Assembly (NCBI GenBank): GCA_030637775.1
Contig: DAOWFY010000158.1
Coordinates: 1 to 15,638 of the forward strand
DNA: 15,638 bases
Reading direction: 5' to 3'
DNA from: a bacterium
GTDB taxonomy: Bacteria; Ratteibacteria; UBA8468
This document shows, in pieces, positions 1 through 6,930 of the stretch. The notes under the pieces are model-generated. The model saw only the letters and a list, made by a program, of their open reading frames with translations, was not told where the DNA came from and did no database searches. Position numbers and translations under genes: made by a program. Positions within the stretch are counted from its first letter, which is position 1, and every line of letters starts with the position of its first letter.

Positions 1-494
1 AACTGAATCCAGAATTTGCTGAGGCCTATAATAATTTAGGCACAATCTATGCCCATGATGGTCCTCCCGAGAAAGCAATCTCCTCCTATGAAAAGGCTAT
101 TTCCCTTAATCCAAAAAAGGCCGTTTTCCATTATAATCTGGCTTTGTCCTATGAGTCGCAAAGAAGGATAGAGGAGGCGCTTAATGAATACCAGAAAGCA
201 ATAAGGTTAGAGCCGGCTAACCATACCTACCGTCTGGAATATGCGAGAACTCTCTATATCCTGAAAAGATGGGATGAGGCTCTTTCTGTCTACAAGAGAG
301 CACTCAGGACTGCTCCTGACCTTAAAGAGAAGTCCAGACTCTATACCGTTATCGGTGGTATTAACTACTATCAAAAAAAGAAGATTTCAGAGGCGATTGT
401 CTGTTGGAAAAAAGCTTTAGAATTGGATCGCGATAACAGCCGGGCGGCCTTTCTCCTTAAAAAAGTTGCACCTAAAAATCCCGCTACTCACTAA
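1..494 (+). CDS. TPR repeat protein, C-terminal part (5' end outside window)
   Basis: The reading frame is open from the left edge (first full codon at position 3) to a TAA at 492-494, giving 163 residues. No convincing start lies inside, so the gene begins upstream. The protein is a run of 34-residue tetratricopeptide repeats. Successive units show the TPR pattern of small and aromatic residues and end with signatures such as YEKAISLNP, YQKAIRLEP, YKRALRTAPD and WKKALELDRDN. About four to five repeats are visible, followed by a short lysine-rich tail. TPR arrays form alpha-solenoid scaffolds that bind partner proteins. The visible part shows no catalytic domain, signal peptide or membrane segment, so the specific role cannot be told. 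The missing N-terminus could carry another domain, for example a glycosyltransferase or a membrane anchor. Confidence 0.9.
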   Translation, partial: LNPEFAEAYNNLGTIYAHDGPPEKAISSYEKAISLNPKKAVFHYNLALSYESQRRIEEALNEYQKAIRLEPANHTYRLEYARTLYILKRWDEALSVYKRALRTAPDLKEKSRLYTVIGGINYYQKKKISEAIVCWKKALELDRDNSRAAFLLKKVAPKNPATH

Positions 495-501
495 TCATAC
501 T

Positions 502-628
502 TACTTCAGTAGGGATATGCGGGAGGATTAACTTCTTGATATTTGTCACAGCAAATTAAGTATGATATAATGAATAAATTATTAAATTGCGCCGCTATAC
601 TATCTGCTAACTTCAGTAGCAATATGCG
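502..628 (+). repeat. Short imperfect direct repeat pair (502-521 and 609-628)
   Basis: Two 20-nt copies, TACTTCAGTAGGGATATGCG and AACTTCAGTAGCAATATGCG, match at 17 of 20 positions and lie 107 nt apart. They flank the promoter at 543-571. They could be operator half-sites, remnants of a small repeat or a local duplication. Nothing else in the window resembles them. Confidence 0.45.
543..571 (+). promoter_or_regulatory. Sigma-70 promoter, TTGTCA-N17-TATAAT
   Basis: A -35 box TTGTCA (543-548) and a perfect -10 box TATAAT (566-571) are separated by 17 nt. The predicted transcription start is near 578. The next gene downstream is the DUF5658-like fragment at 660, which leaves a leader of about 80 nt. 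The promoter is not within a coding region. Confidence 0.65.
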
Positions 629-659
629 TAATCAGTCTTTCAGATTAAGCTTATAGCAA

Positions 660-946
660 ATGATGGTAATCTTTTTAACCCTGTTGATCGCGATTTGAGT
701 TTTACCGACCTTGGTCTTACCTTGCGAAGTATCCAATCAGGGAGTTTTAAGGAGGCCAATCCTCTGATGCAGATAGTTATGAGGTACGGTGGAGTGGAAT
801 CAATGATTCTAACCAAATTTCTTGTTACCGGTTTCTTCGTTACCACCTGCATTAAGGCAAGAAGAACCTCAGTGGCGGAGGCTGGCTCTCTCTTTGTTTT
901 CCTGAGTTACCTCCTTCTTCTCTTCCATTGGACAGTGGCATTTTAG
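660..946 (+). pseudogene. Small DUF5658-like membrane protein with an apparent frameshift
   Basis: Frame 2 from about 695 encodes a protein containing FTDLGLTLRS, then SFKEANPLM, then two hydrophobic segments (roughly FLVTGFFVTTCI and LFVFLSYLLLLF). An aspartate near the end of a first membrane segment followed by an E-A-N-P-L-M motif is the hallmark, as I remember it, of the small DUF5658 membrane protein family. The first membrane segment is not in this frame. It appears one frame away, starting at ATG 660 (MMVIFLTLLIAI), and hits a TGA at 696-698 just where the other frame takes over. Restoring one base near 693-696 would join them into a family-typical protein of about 95 residues. Either the gene is broken or the read/assembly lost a base. 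A TTG start at 695 is the alternative, but it would leave the protein without its first helix. Function is unknown. Confidence 0.55.
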
Positions 947-995
947 GCCCCGCAATAGTTGACCCTTTTAGCAATTTATATCTTTTGGAGCGTTC

Positions 996-1025
996 TTGAC
1001 CATTCTATTGTCACCGTTGTATAAT
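996..1025 (+). promoter_or_regulatory. Sigma-70 promoter for mgtE, TTGACC-N18-TATAAT
   Basis: TTGACC (996-1001) and TATAAT (1020-1025) are 18 nt apart, placing the transcript start near 1032. The ATG chosen for mgtE at 1044 would then have a leader of only about 12 nt with no Shine-Dalgarno sequence. The promoter overlaps an in-frame TTG at 996 and argues against using that TTG as the start. Confidence 0.6.
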
Positions 1026-1043
1026 ACACAAAACCATACCGAT

Positions 1044-2393
1044 ATGAGAAAACATAGGCTCTTGGTGCCAGAGATAAGGAAGTTATTAAAGGAAAATCGG
1101 ATCGAGGAGATGAAGATGGCTCTGGAGAATCTCCATCCGGTTGATATTGCCTCTATTTTAGCCAATCTCAAAGATGAGGAGGCAAGAGTTCTCTTTCGCC
1201 TCCTTCCCAAAGATATTGCTCTGGAAACCTTTAATGAATTGGAGGAGGAGGAGGAGGCAGGTCTTCTTTCGTTGTTGGGGAAAAATTATGCCGCCGAGGT
1301 TTTAAATGAGATGGCTGCCGATGAGAGGGCCGACCTTTTCGAAGAGATGCCGACAGAAATCATCCAACGGTTTCTCCCCTTGATGAGCCCCGAGGAACGA
1401 GCCGATGTGGAGAAACTTCTCAAGGAGAAGGAGAACTCTGCCGGAAGCATCATGACCACCGAGTATGCCTCTTTAAGAATAGAATTAACTATTAGTGAAG
1501 CCCTGTCGAGCATCCGGCAGATGGCACCCAGGAAAGAGACGATCTACTACCTCTATGTCATTGACAATGACGGAAAATTGATTGGCGTTGTCTCTCTGAA
1601 AGACCTGGTTTTAGGAGAGCCTTCTCAGAAGATTGGCGAGCTTATGCATCCTGAAGTAATCAGTGTAAGAGAGGATCAGGACCAGGAGGAGGTAGCAAGG
1701 TTGATTGGCAAGTATAATTTTTTAGCCGTGCCGGTCGTTGATAATAAGAATAAGCTCTCGGGGATTGTCACCGTTGATGACAGTTTAGATATCATTAAAG
1801 AAGAAAATACCGAAGATATTCATAAGATGGCGGCGATGGAGGCGCCTGAGGAGGAATATTTCAAGACCAGTTTCTTTGTGTTAGCCCGCAAAAGAGTCCT
1901 CTGGCTGGTTGTTTTGCTTGTTGCTCTGACCTTCACCGGCAATATTCTCAAAGGTTATTCCCATGCTCTGGAGGCTTTAGTGGCACTTGCCTACTTTATT
2001 CCTTTGCTCATCGGAACCGGGGGCAATGCGGGAGCACAGTCATCGGCCACAATTATTCGGGGGCTAGCCACCGGTGAGTTATCCTCACAGCAGACCTTTA
2101 GAGTGATGCGTAGAGAGATTGGTTTAGGACTACTCCTGGGTGCTATTTTGGGTTGCTTTGGTCTGGGGAGAGTTTTACTAACAGAGAGAAGCCTTCTTCT
2201 TGGGCTCACCGTGGGTATTGGACTGGCGGCCACCATTGCCGTAGCCACAATCACCGGAGCGTTTATTCCCCTCCTATTGCGGCGCATGCGTATTGACCCG
2301 GCAGTAGCGGCGGGTCCTTTTATTGCCACAGCGATAGACCTCGCGGGCCTTATCATTTACTTTCAAATTGCCAAGTTTCTCCTGCATGTATAG
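1044..2393 (+). CDS. mgtE: Magnesium transporter MgtE
   Basis: The product is an inner-membrane Mg2+ channel/transporter whose cytosolic domains sense Mg2+ and gate the pore. From ATG 1044 it has 449 residues, essentially the length of the structurally known Thermus thermophilus protein. The order is: an acidic helical MgtE N domain (about 10-125, with HPVDIASILANL); two CBS domains (about 130-255, with SAGSIMTTEY and VVSLKDLVL); a connecting helix; then five membrane segments (about 275-449). The pore region carries GTGGNAGAQSSATIIRGLA and the last helix has the conserved acidic AIDLAGLIIYF. An in-frame TTG at 996 preceded by GGAG would add 16 residues, but it lies inside the predicted promoter and exceeds the family length. 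No Mg2+ riboswitch (M-box) fits between promoter and start. A REP-like repeat begins on the base after the stop. Confidence 0.95.
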   Translation: MRKHRLLVPEIRKLLKENRIEEMKMALENLHPVDIASILANLKDEEARVLFRLLPKDIALETFNELEEEEEAGLLSLLGKNYAAEVLNEMAADERADLFEEMPTEIIQRFLPLMSPEERADVEKLLKEKENSAGSIMTTEYASLRIELTISEALSSIRQMAPRKETIYYLYVIDNDGKLIGVVSLKDLVLGEPSQKIGELMHPEVISVREDQDQEEVARLIGKYNFLAVPVVDNKNKLSGIVTVDDSLDIIKEENTEDIHKMAAMEAPEEEYFKTSFFVLARKRVLWLVVLLVALTFTGNILKGYSHALEALVALAYFIPLLIGTGGNAGAQSSATIIRGLATGELSSQQTFRVMRREIGLGLLLGAILGCFGLGRVLLTERSLLLGLTVGIGLAATIAVATITGAFIPLLLRRMRIDPAVAAGPFIATAIDLAGLIIYFQIAKFLLHV

Positions 2394-2503
2394 AAAAATA
2401 GGGACACATCCTATTTTTATTTTTGATTATCTATGGAGTTTATGATGTTTTTTTAATGTTTATAAAATGATGGATGAGAAAAATGGGATGTGTCCCTATT
2501 TTT
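2394..2503. repeat. REP-like inverted repeat pair between mgtE and tilS
   Basis: Two 25-nt arms, 2394-2418 (core TAGGGACACATCCTA) and 2479-2503 (core TGGGATGTGTCCCTA), are inverted copies of each other at 24 of 25 positions, separated by 60 AT-rich nt. Each arm is itself a palindrome: AAAAATAGG pairs with CCTATTTTT around a 7-nt loop on the left, and the right arm pairs similarly with one bulged T. The layout resembles a REP doublet (BIME-like) or a very small MITE of the kind mobilised by IS200-like REP-associated tyrosine transposases. That family assignment is from memory of similar GGGACACATCC sequences. The left hairpin plus T tract may also terminate mgtE transcription. No transposase is present. 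Confidence 0.75.
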
Positions 2504-2509
2504 AATCTG

Positions 2510-3496
2510 ATGGACCTATTACCCAAAGTTAACCAGACGATAAAGAGGTATTCTCTTATTGAAAAAGGGGATAGGGTTCTTTTGGGAGTCTCTGGGGGAC
2601 CGGATTCGGTTGCTTTACTTCACCTCCTTTCCCGCTTAAAAAAGAGATTAAAATTTTCTCTCCTTCTCTGTCATCTTAACCATGGTCTTCGGAAAGAGGC
2701 GGGAGAAGATGCTCGTTTTGTGAAGGAATTGGCAAACTCCTTTTCCCTTCCCATTACGGTTGGAAAAAGGGACCTCTCTAAAGCAAGGAAATCCTCTTTA
2801 GAGGAGAAAGCCAGAGATGCGCGCTATCAATTCTTTGCTCAAGTTGCTAAAAAGTATCGGGTTAATAGAATTGCGCTGGGACATAACCTTGATGATCAAG
2901 CCGAAACCATTCTTTTAAGGATTATTCGGGGAACCGGACTGCTGGGATTAGGGGGGATAAAGGTTAAGCGATCCCTGGAGGATAACCCGGGGGTTCAGAT
3001 TATCCGGCCTCTGCTGAAGGTTGGCAGAGAGCAAATTCTTGATTACTTAAAGGAAAGAAAACTATCCTTTGTAACCGATTCCTCTAACATCTCTCCCGTT
3101 TATCTTCGCAATAGAATTAGAGCCGAGCTTCTTCCCCTTCTTTCTGAATATAATCCTCAAATTAAGGAATCTCTGGCTAAGCTTGCGATTGCCTGCCAGG
3201 AGGATTTTGCCTTTATTGAAAAAACTGCTGCCTCATTTTTGGACAAAATTTTAAAAAGAAAAGAGCAAAAGCTGATCATCAAAATTAAGGAATTCTCAAA
3301 AACTCCCCAAAATCTGCAAAAGGAAATTTTAAGAGTTGCGATAAAGTCTCTTGCCAAAAAACCCTTGACTTTCTCGGCAATTGAGTCTCTCCAATCCCTG
3401 ATTACCAAGGGAAAAGGCAGATCTTCCCTTTCCTTACCGGGAGGTCTGGTAGCTACCCGCATTCACAAGGATTTGGTCATCTCACTTTACAAATAG
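2510..3496 (+). CDS. tilS: tRNA(Ile)-lysidine synthetase TilS
   Basis: The enzyme attaches lysine to the wobble cytidine of the CAU-anticodon tRNA(Ile) in an ATP-dependent reaction, so that the tRNA reads AUA. The PP-loop ATPase motif VSGGPDS lies at about residues 27-33. The HNLDDQAET motif and the RNRIR motif typical of TilS follow in order. The product is about 328 residues, nearer to the short TilS type (as in Aquifex) than to E. coli's 430-residue form; the C-terminal part is short. Start choice is uncertain. ATG 2510 begins just before the conserved region. ATG 2474 and ATG 2483 are in frame upstream, but their codons lie largely in the REP-like right arm (2479-2503) and would give an unnatural N-terminus. 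None has a Shine-Dalgarno sequence. dnaG follows 25 nt later, suggesting co-transcription. Confidence 0.93.
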   Translation: MDLLPKVNQTIKRYSLIEKGDRVLLGVSGGPDSVALLHLLSRLKKRLKFSLLLCHLNHGLRKEAGEDARFVKELANSFSLPITVGKRDLSKARKSSLEEKARDARYQFFAQVAKKYRVNRIALGHNLDDQAETILLRIIRGTGLLGLGGIKVKRSLEDNPGVQIIRPLLKVGREQILDYLKERKLSFVTDSSNISPVYLRNRIRAELLPLLSEYNPQIKESLAKLAIACQEDFAFIEKTAASFLDKILKRKEQKLIIKIKEFSKTPQNLQKEILRVAIKSLAKKPLTFSAIESLQSLITKGKGRSSLSLPGGLVATRIHKDLVISLYK

Positions 3497-3521
3497 GAAT
3501 TTTTGGGGTACAAGGTTAACA

Positions 3522-5282
3522 ATGGCTTTTATTTCAGAAAGAATTTTAGAAGAGGTTAGAGAGGCAAATGATATTGTTGAGGTAATTTCTTCTCATCTTC
3601 CCCTGAAAAAGAGCGGCAAGAATTATAAGAGTCTCTGTCCCTTTCATTCAGAGAAGACCGCCTCCTTTATCGTTAACCCCGAGAAGCAAATCTTCCACTG
3701 CTTTGGCTGCTCGGCCGGCGGGAATATCTTTACCTTTGTGATGAAGATGGAAAATCTTACATTTCCTGAGAGCGTGACCTTTTTAGCAGAGAAAGCGGGG
3801 ATAAAACTTGAATGGGAAAAAGGCTCAGAGGAAAAAAAGAATCTTCGCCGCGAGTTGATAAGGGTAAACAATGCCGCCGTCACCTACTTTCATCATAACC
3901 TCACAAGAACAAAAAGAGCAATAGAGTATTTAGCAAGAAGAGGGATTACAGAGAGCTCCATCAAAAGATTTAAATTGGGCTATGCCCAAAAGGCTCCCGA
4001 TGCCCTTAAAAAAGGATTAAAGGTGCAAGGATTCTCTGAAGAGCTTCTCCTAAAAGCAGGGCTTCTTCGCTTATCGGAGGAGAAGGATTTTTATTATGAC
4101 TACTTTCGCGATCGGATTATCTTTCCTATCCAAAATACTGCCGGAGAATGTCTTGCTTTTGGGGGCCGGGTATTGGATGAATCGGTAATGCCCAAATACC
4201 TTAATTCTCCTGAAAGTCCCATCTATCATAAAGGCCGGGTCCTTTATGGTCTTTCTTTAGCTAAAGAGACGATTAGCAAGAAAAAAAGGGCAATTATCGT
4301 AGAAGGTTATTTAGATCTTATCAAAACCTCCCAGGGGGGAATAGAAAACATTGTCGCCCCTTTAGGAACTGCTTTGACGATCGAGCATATTCGGCTCCTT
4401 AAACGGTATACGGAAAATGTTGTTCTTTCCCCGGATAGTGATGAAGCCGGCCACATCTCTGCTTGCCGCAGTCTTGAACTTCTCTTAGAGGAGGGGTTAA
4501 GGACAAAGGTCGTCTTTCTTCCCGAAGGTTATGACCCTGATCGCTATATCACAGAGAAAGGAGCGGAGAACTTCCAGACTTTAATCGACAAGGCGCCAGA
4601 CCCTTTTGATTATAAAATGAGGCTTCTTTCTCTAAAAGTAGATGCGACGAGCATTGAAGGAAAGCTTATCATTGCGGAAGAGCTCCTTGCTCTTGTTGCA
4701 AAATTGGACAATACCATCGAAAGATCAGAGTATCTAAAGAGACTTGCAGAAAGAATGAATCTTGATGAAGAGGACCTGAAGAGTGAGTTAAAGAAGATTT
4801 TGGCCGGGAGGACCCACTCTTTGAAATCGCTTACCGTAGAGGGTAGAGGGAGTTTAGTTCGGGCGCAGGAAATTCTCATCCGCTTCAGTTTAGAAAAAAG
4901 GGAAGCACTGGAAAAGACACTCAGTTTGATTTCTCCTACCGATTTTACGGGAATCTATCAAAAGATCTTTGATAAGATTCTCTGGCTTTCCCGCAAGGAT
5001 GAGAAAATTGCTCCTTCGGAGTTAATCAGTAGTTTAGGAGATGATTTAGAAGCGGGGGAGGTAATCTCCTCTATCCTTTTGGAATCCGCCACTGAACCGA
5101 TGGCGGAAGGTATGAAGGAAAAGATGATCGAGGATTGTGTGAGGAGGATTAGAAAGGAAAGGATTGAGAAAAGATTAGAGTCGCTGAAAGATCTCATCAA
5201 GGAGGCTGAGAGCCGCGGGGAGCTCGATGCCAGACTCTTAGCGGAGTATCAGCATTTCTCCAAGCTAAAAAACAGGAAATGA
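3522..5282 (+). CDS. dnaG: DNA primase DnaG
   Basis: The product makes the RNA primers for lagging- and leading-strand replication in partnership with the replicative helicase. It has 586 residues, close to the E. coli 581. The N-terminal CHC2 zinc-binding domain is intact (C39, H42, C60, C63; spacing C-x2-H-x17-C-x2-C). A catalytic core with the DnaG N-terminal fold follows (FRDRIIFPI and FGGRVLDE near 190-225). The TOPRIM domain has the essential glutamate in VEGYLDLI (about 262) and the DSDEAG acidic motif (about 305-310). The C-terminal 130 residues are charged and helical, as expected for the helicase-interaction region. A weak AAGG lies upstream of ATG. Downstream is rpoD, the usual partner in the macromolecular-synthesis operon, but here the two are separated by the structured repeat at 5285-5640. 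rpsU is not present on the other side; tilS occupies that place. Confidence 0.96.
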   Translation: MAFISERILEEVREANDIVEVISSHLPLKKSGKNYKSLCPFHSEKTASFIVNPEKQIFHCFGCSAGGNIFTFVMKMENLTFPESVTFLAEKAGIKLEWEKGSEEKKNLRRELIRVNNAAVTYFHHNLTRTKRAIEYLARRGITESSIKRFKLGYAQKAPDALKKGLKVQGFSEELLLKAGLLRLSEEKDFYYDYFRDRIIFPIQNTAGECLAFGGRVLDESVMPKYLNSPESPIYHKGRVLYGLSLAKETISKKKRAIIVEGYLDLIKTSQGGIENIVAPLGTALTIEHIRLLKRYTENVVLSPDSDEAGHISACRSLELLLEEGLRTKVVFLPEGYDPDRYITEKGAENFQTLIDKAPDPFDYKMRLLSLKVDATSIEGKLIIAEELLALVAKLDNTIERSEYLKRLAERMNLDEEDLKSELKKILAGRTHSLKSLTVEGRGSLVRAQEILIRFSLEKREALEKTLSLISPTDFTGIYQKIFDKILWLSRKDEKIAPSELISSLGDDLEAGEVISSILLESATEPMAEGMKEKMIEDCVRRIRKERIEKRLESLKDLIKEAESRGELDARLLAEYQHFSKLKNRK

Positions 5283-5284
5283 AG

Positions 5285-5640
5285 AGGCTCGGAAAGTTTC
5301 TTCGGCGGCACGTTTGTCAGCCCCAGCGAGGCTGACTGCACTCTCGTTGCTCCTCACTCGTCCTCTTTCGAGGACACCGTGCCCGCTCGTCGCTAACAAG
5401 GCCGCTACAGAAACTTTCTTCGCCTTGTGTATACACTAATGTGAGGTGGTTTTCGTAGAGGGCATTAGACCCCGTATGAATGCCAGAGCAGAGGAGGAGT
5501 CCATAGCGAGCATCTCTGCGAGCGAATGCTGTGCGACGAGTAAGGAGCACGAGATAGCTATTATAGTGCGAGTCGGTGAGTACCCTGACCGACGAAGCGA
5601 TAGCTGAGGAGAACCCTCGAGAAAACGCACCGAACATACT
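5285..5640 (+). repeat. Structured leader-like repeat, copy A (between dnaG and rpoD)
   Basis: This fills the dnaG-rpoD gap, starting two bases after the dnaG stop and ending at the rpoD ATG. It aligns end to end with the minus-strand element at 13894-14161. Its helices are: P1, AGGC (5285-5288) plus GGAAAGTTTCT (5291-5301) with AGAAACTTTCT (5409-5419) plus GCCT (5422-5425); P2, GCGGC (5305-5309) with GCCGC (5401-5405); hairpin H1, GTCAGCC (5316-5322) with GGCTGAC (5330-5336), loop CCAGCGA; hairpin H2, GTCCTC with GAGGAC (5360-5375). A 10-nt palindrome GTGTATACAC follows, then a 74-nt conserved module (5450-5523) with GGCATT/AATGCC hairpin. Relative to copy B it has about 90 extra nt (5524-5614), including GTCGGT/ACCGAC (5572-5577 with 5588-5593) and a segment (5535-5552) complementary to 5344-5362. 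P1, H1 and H2 differ from copy B mostly by compensatory changes. A leader RNA or mobile structured repeat both fit. Confidence 0.7.
5476..5607 (+). CDS. Possible short leader peptide ORF (43 aa) in copy A
   Basis: An ORF begins at ATG 5476 inside the conserved 3' module and ends at TGA 5605-5607, 33 nt before rpoD. Its first residues, MNARAEEESIASISAS, match the in-frame sequence upstream of LpxB in copy B (MNARAEEESIASITAS). Of the four base differences over this stretch, one is AGA/CGA and one ATC/ATT, both synonymous; the other change is a conservative Ser/Thr. There is no Shine-Dalgarno sequence, and the ATG lies in a predicted hairpin loop. It may be a translated upstream ORF or a chance consequence of a conserved RNA/DNA repeat. 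The evidence is thin. Confidence 0.25.
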   Translation: MNARAEEESIASISASECCATSKEHEIAIIVRVGEYPDRRSDS

Positions 5641-6792
5641 ATGAAGAAAAGCACAAAGAAGAAGGATAGGATTGAGGCCTTAATTAAAAAGGGAAAGGAG
5701 AAGAGATTTCTCTCCTACGCGGAGGTTGACGAGGCCCTACCTCGGGATGTGGTTGATCCGGAAGAGATTGAAGACCTCTTCCAGCGACTGGATAACCTTG
5801 ATATTGCTGTGGAAGAGCCGATATCTTTAAAGGATCATTATGAAGCTGAGGAGGAGAGAAGAATCCTTGCCGAGGAGATAAGGAATCCTCTTCGCGCTTA
5901 CCTTAAAGAGATAGGGGTGACTTCCCTTTTGACGCCAACTGAGGAGGTCGATTTAGCAAGACGAATCGATGAAGCAAGGAAGAAACTTCGAGAAGCAATT
6001 AGAAAAAAGAGCTCCGCTAAAACGCTTCGCAAGAGGGTATGGGAATTAGAAAGATTAAAGGGTCATCTCATCAGAGCGAATCTCAGGCTCGTGATCAATA
6101 TTGCCAAGAAATATACCAATCCTAAATTGACCATTCGTGACCTTATTCAGGAAGGCAACATTGGATTGATGAAGGCGGTGGAGAAGTTTAAGTATCGGCA
6201 AGGTTATAAGTTCTCTACCTATGCTACCTGGTGGATTCGTCAGGCCATTACCCGGGCCATTGCCGATCATTCTACGACAATCAGAATTCCCGTACATATG
6301 AGGGAGAAGATCAATAAATTAAATAAAATCCGCACCGGGCTTGTGCAAACCCTGGATCGGGAGCCTACCTTAGAAGAAATGGCCAAAAAGACAAAAGCCC
6401 CCTCTGTTAAAGTAAAGACCATTCTCCGGTCCATGCATCAGGAGCCGGTTTCCTTAGAGATGCCTATTGGCGATGATGGGAAAACCACCTTTGGTGATTT
6501 TGTGGAGGACAAGAACAAGAGCTCTCCCGTAAGTTCTGCTACTAAAGTCATTCTTGCTGAGGAGATTGAGAAGATTTTTTTGGTCCTGGATGAAAGGGAG
6601 AAGGAAATTTTAAGATTGCGGTTTGGTTTAAGGGATAAGAGGTATCAGCGAACCCTGGAGGAGGTAGGAAAATACTTTGATCTTACGCGAGAAAGGATCC
6701 GTCAGATTGAGGCAAAGGCTTTGGAGAAGCTACGTCGCTGCAAAAAGATTAAAAAGTTGAAATCGCTTTTAGGGGAATATTTGAGCAGTTAA
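5641..6792 (+). CDS. rpoD: Primary RNA polymerase sigma factor (RpoD/SigA)
   Basis: This is the housekeeping sigma factor, which directs RNA polymerase to TTGACA/TATAAT promoters such as those seen in this window. It has 383 residues, the compact size of SigA-type factors without the long E. coli non-conserved insert. Region 1.1-like sequence lies at about 9-60. Region 1.2 has [11 protein letters not shown] (about 82-92). Region 2 has [28 protein letters not shown] and the core and -10 recognition helix [15 protein letters not shown]. Region 3 has [10 protein letters not shown] and region 4 ends in [20 protein letters not shown], the -35 recognition helix-turn-helix. Only one start is plausible; it lacks a Shine-Dalgarno sequence because the structured repeat reaches the ATG. 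The dnaG-rpoD order is classical, but the intervening element could uncouple sigma synthesis from primase. Another stem-bounded element starts on the base after the stop codon. Confidence 0.96.
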   Translation: MKKSTKKKDRIEALIKKGKEKRFLSYAEVDEALPRDVVDPEEIEDLFQRLDNLDIAVEEPISLKDHYEAEEERRILAEEIRNPLRAYLKEIGVTSLLTPTEEVDLARRIDEARKKLREAIRKKSSAKTLRKRVWELERLKGHLIRANLRLVINIAKKYTNPKLTIRDLIQEGNIGLMKAVEKFKYRQGYKFSTYATWWIRQAITRAIADHSTTIRIPVHMREKINKLNKIRTGLVQTLDREPTLEEMAKKTKAPSVKVKTILRSMHQEPVSLEMPIGDDGKTTFGDFVEDKNKSSPVSSATKVILAEEIEKIFLVLDEREKEILRLRFGLRDKRYQRTLEEVGKYFDLTRERIRQIEAKALEKLRRCKKIKKLKSLLGEYLSS

Positions 6793-6890
6793 GAGATGAC
6801 TGGACTTTGTTCACTCGGGCTTTCTTATTCCTCGGCACTATCGTGCCTGCGGCATAACCGCCAGCTTCGCTCACAAACCTCAGTCATCTC
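6793..6890 (+). repeat. Stem-bounded palindromic element directly after rpoD
   Basis: GAGATGACTG (6793-6802) pairs perfectly with CAGTCATCTC (6881-6890), enclosing about 78 nt. The stem continues after a 3x3 internal loop with TTTGT/ACAAA (6806-6810 with 6873-6877). Inside are two hairpins, GGCAC-TATC-GTGCC (6834-6847) and GCGG-CATAA-CCGC (6849-6861). The element begins on the base after the rpoD stop. It has no T tract, so it is not a typical intrinsic terminator, though it could stabilise or end the rpoD message. It is a separate repeat type from the leader element downstream. Confidence 0.6.
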
Positions 6891-6930
6891 CTGTAATTAT
6901 CTATAATTGCTTTACTATTATCTTTAATGT

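Noticed and set aside
996-1043. TTG start extending MgtE by 16 residues, with GGAG upstream
   Set aside because: The segment coincides with a TTGACC-N18-TATAAT promoter, and the ATG 1044 product has the expected family length.
946-1044. Mg2+-sensing riboswitch (M-box) before mgtE
   Set aside because: The gap is too short, and the predicted leader is about 12 nt.
2394-2418. Left palindrome as a simple intrinsic terminator only
   Set aside because: The stem is mostly A-T with two G-C pairs, and an inverted copy lies 60 nt away. A repeat element explains it better, though termination remains possible.
5317-5654. Two minus-strand ORFs across the dnaG-rpoD gap
   Set aside because: They have no recognisable domain and run through hairpins of the structured repeat; the length comes from its GC-rich composition.
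6902-6907. TATAAT upstream of lysC as a promoter -10
   Set aside because: No acceptable -35 box lies 16 to 18 nt upstream; noted only in the entry for copy C.
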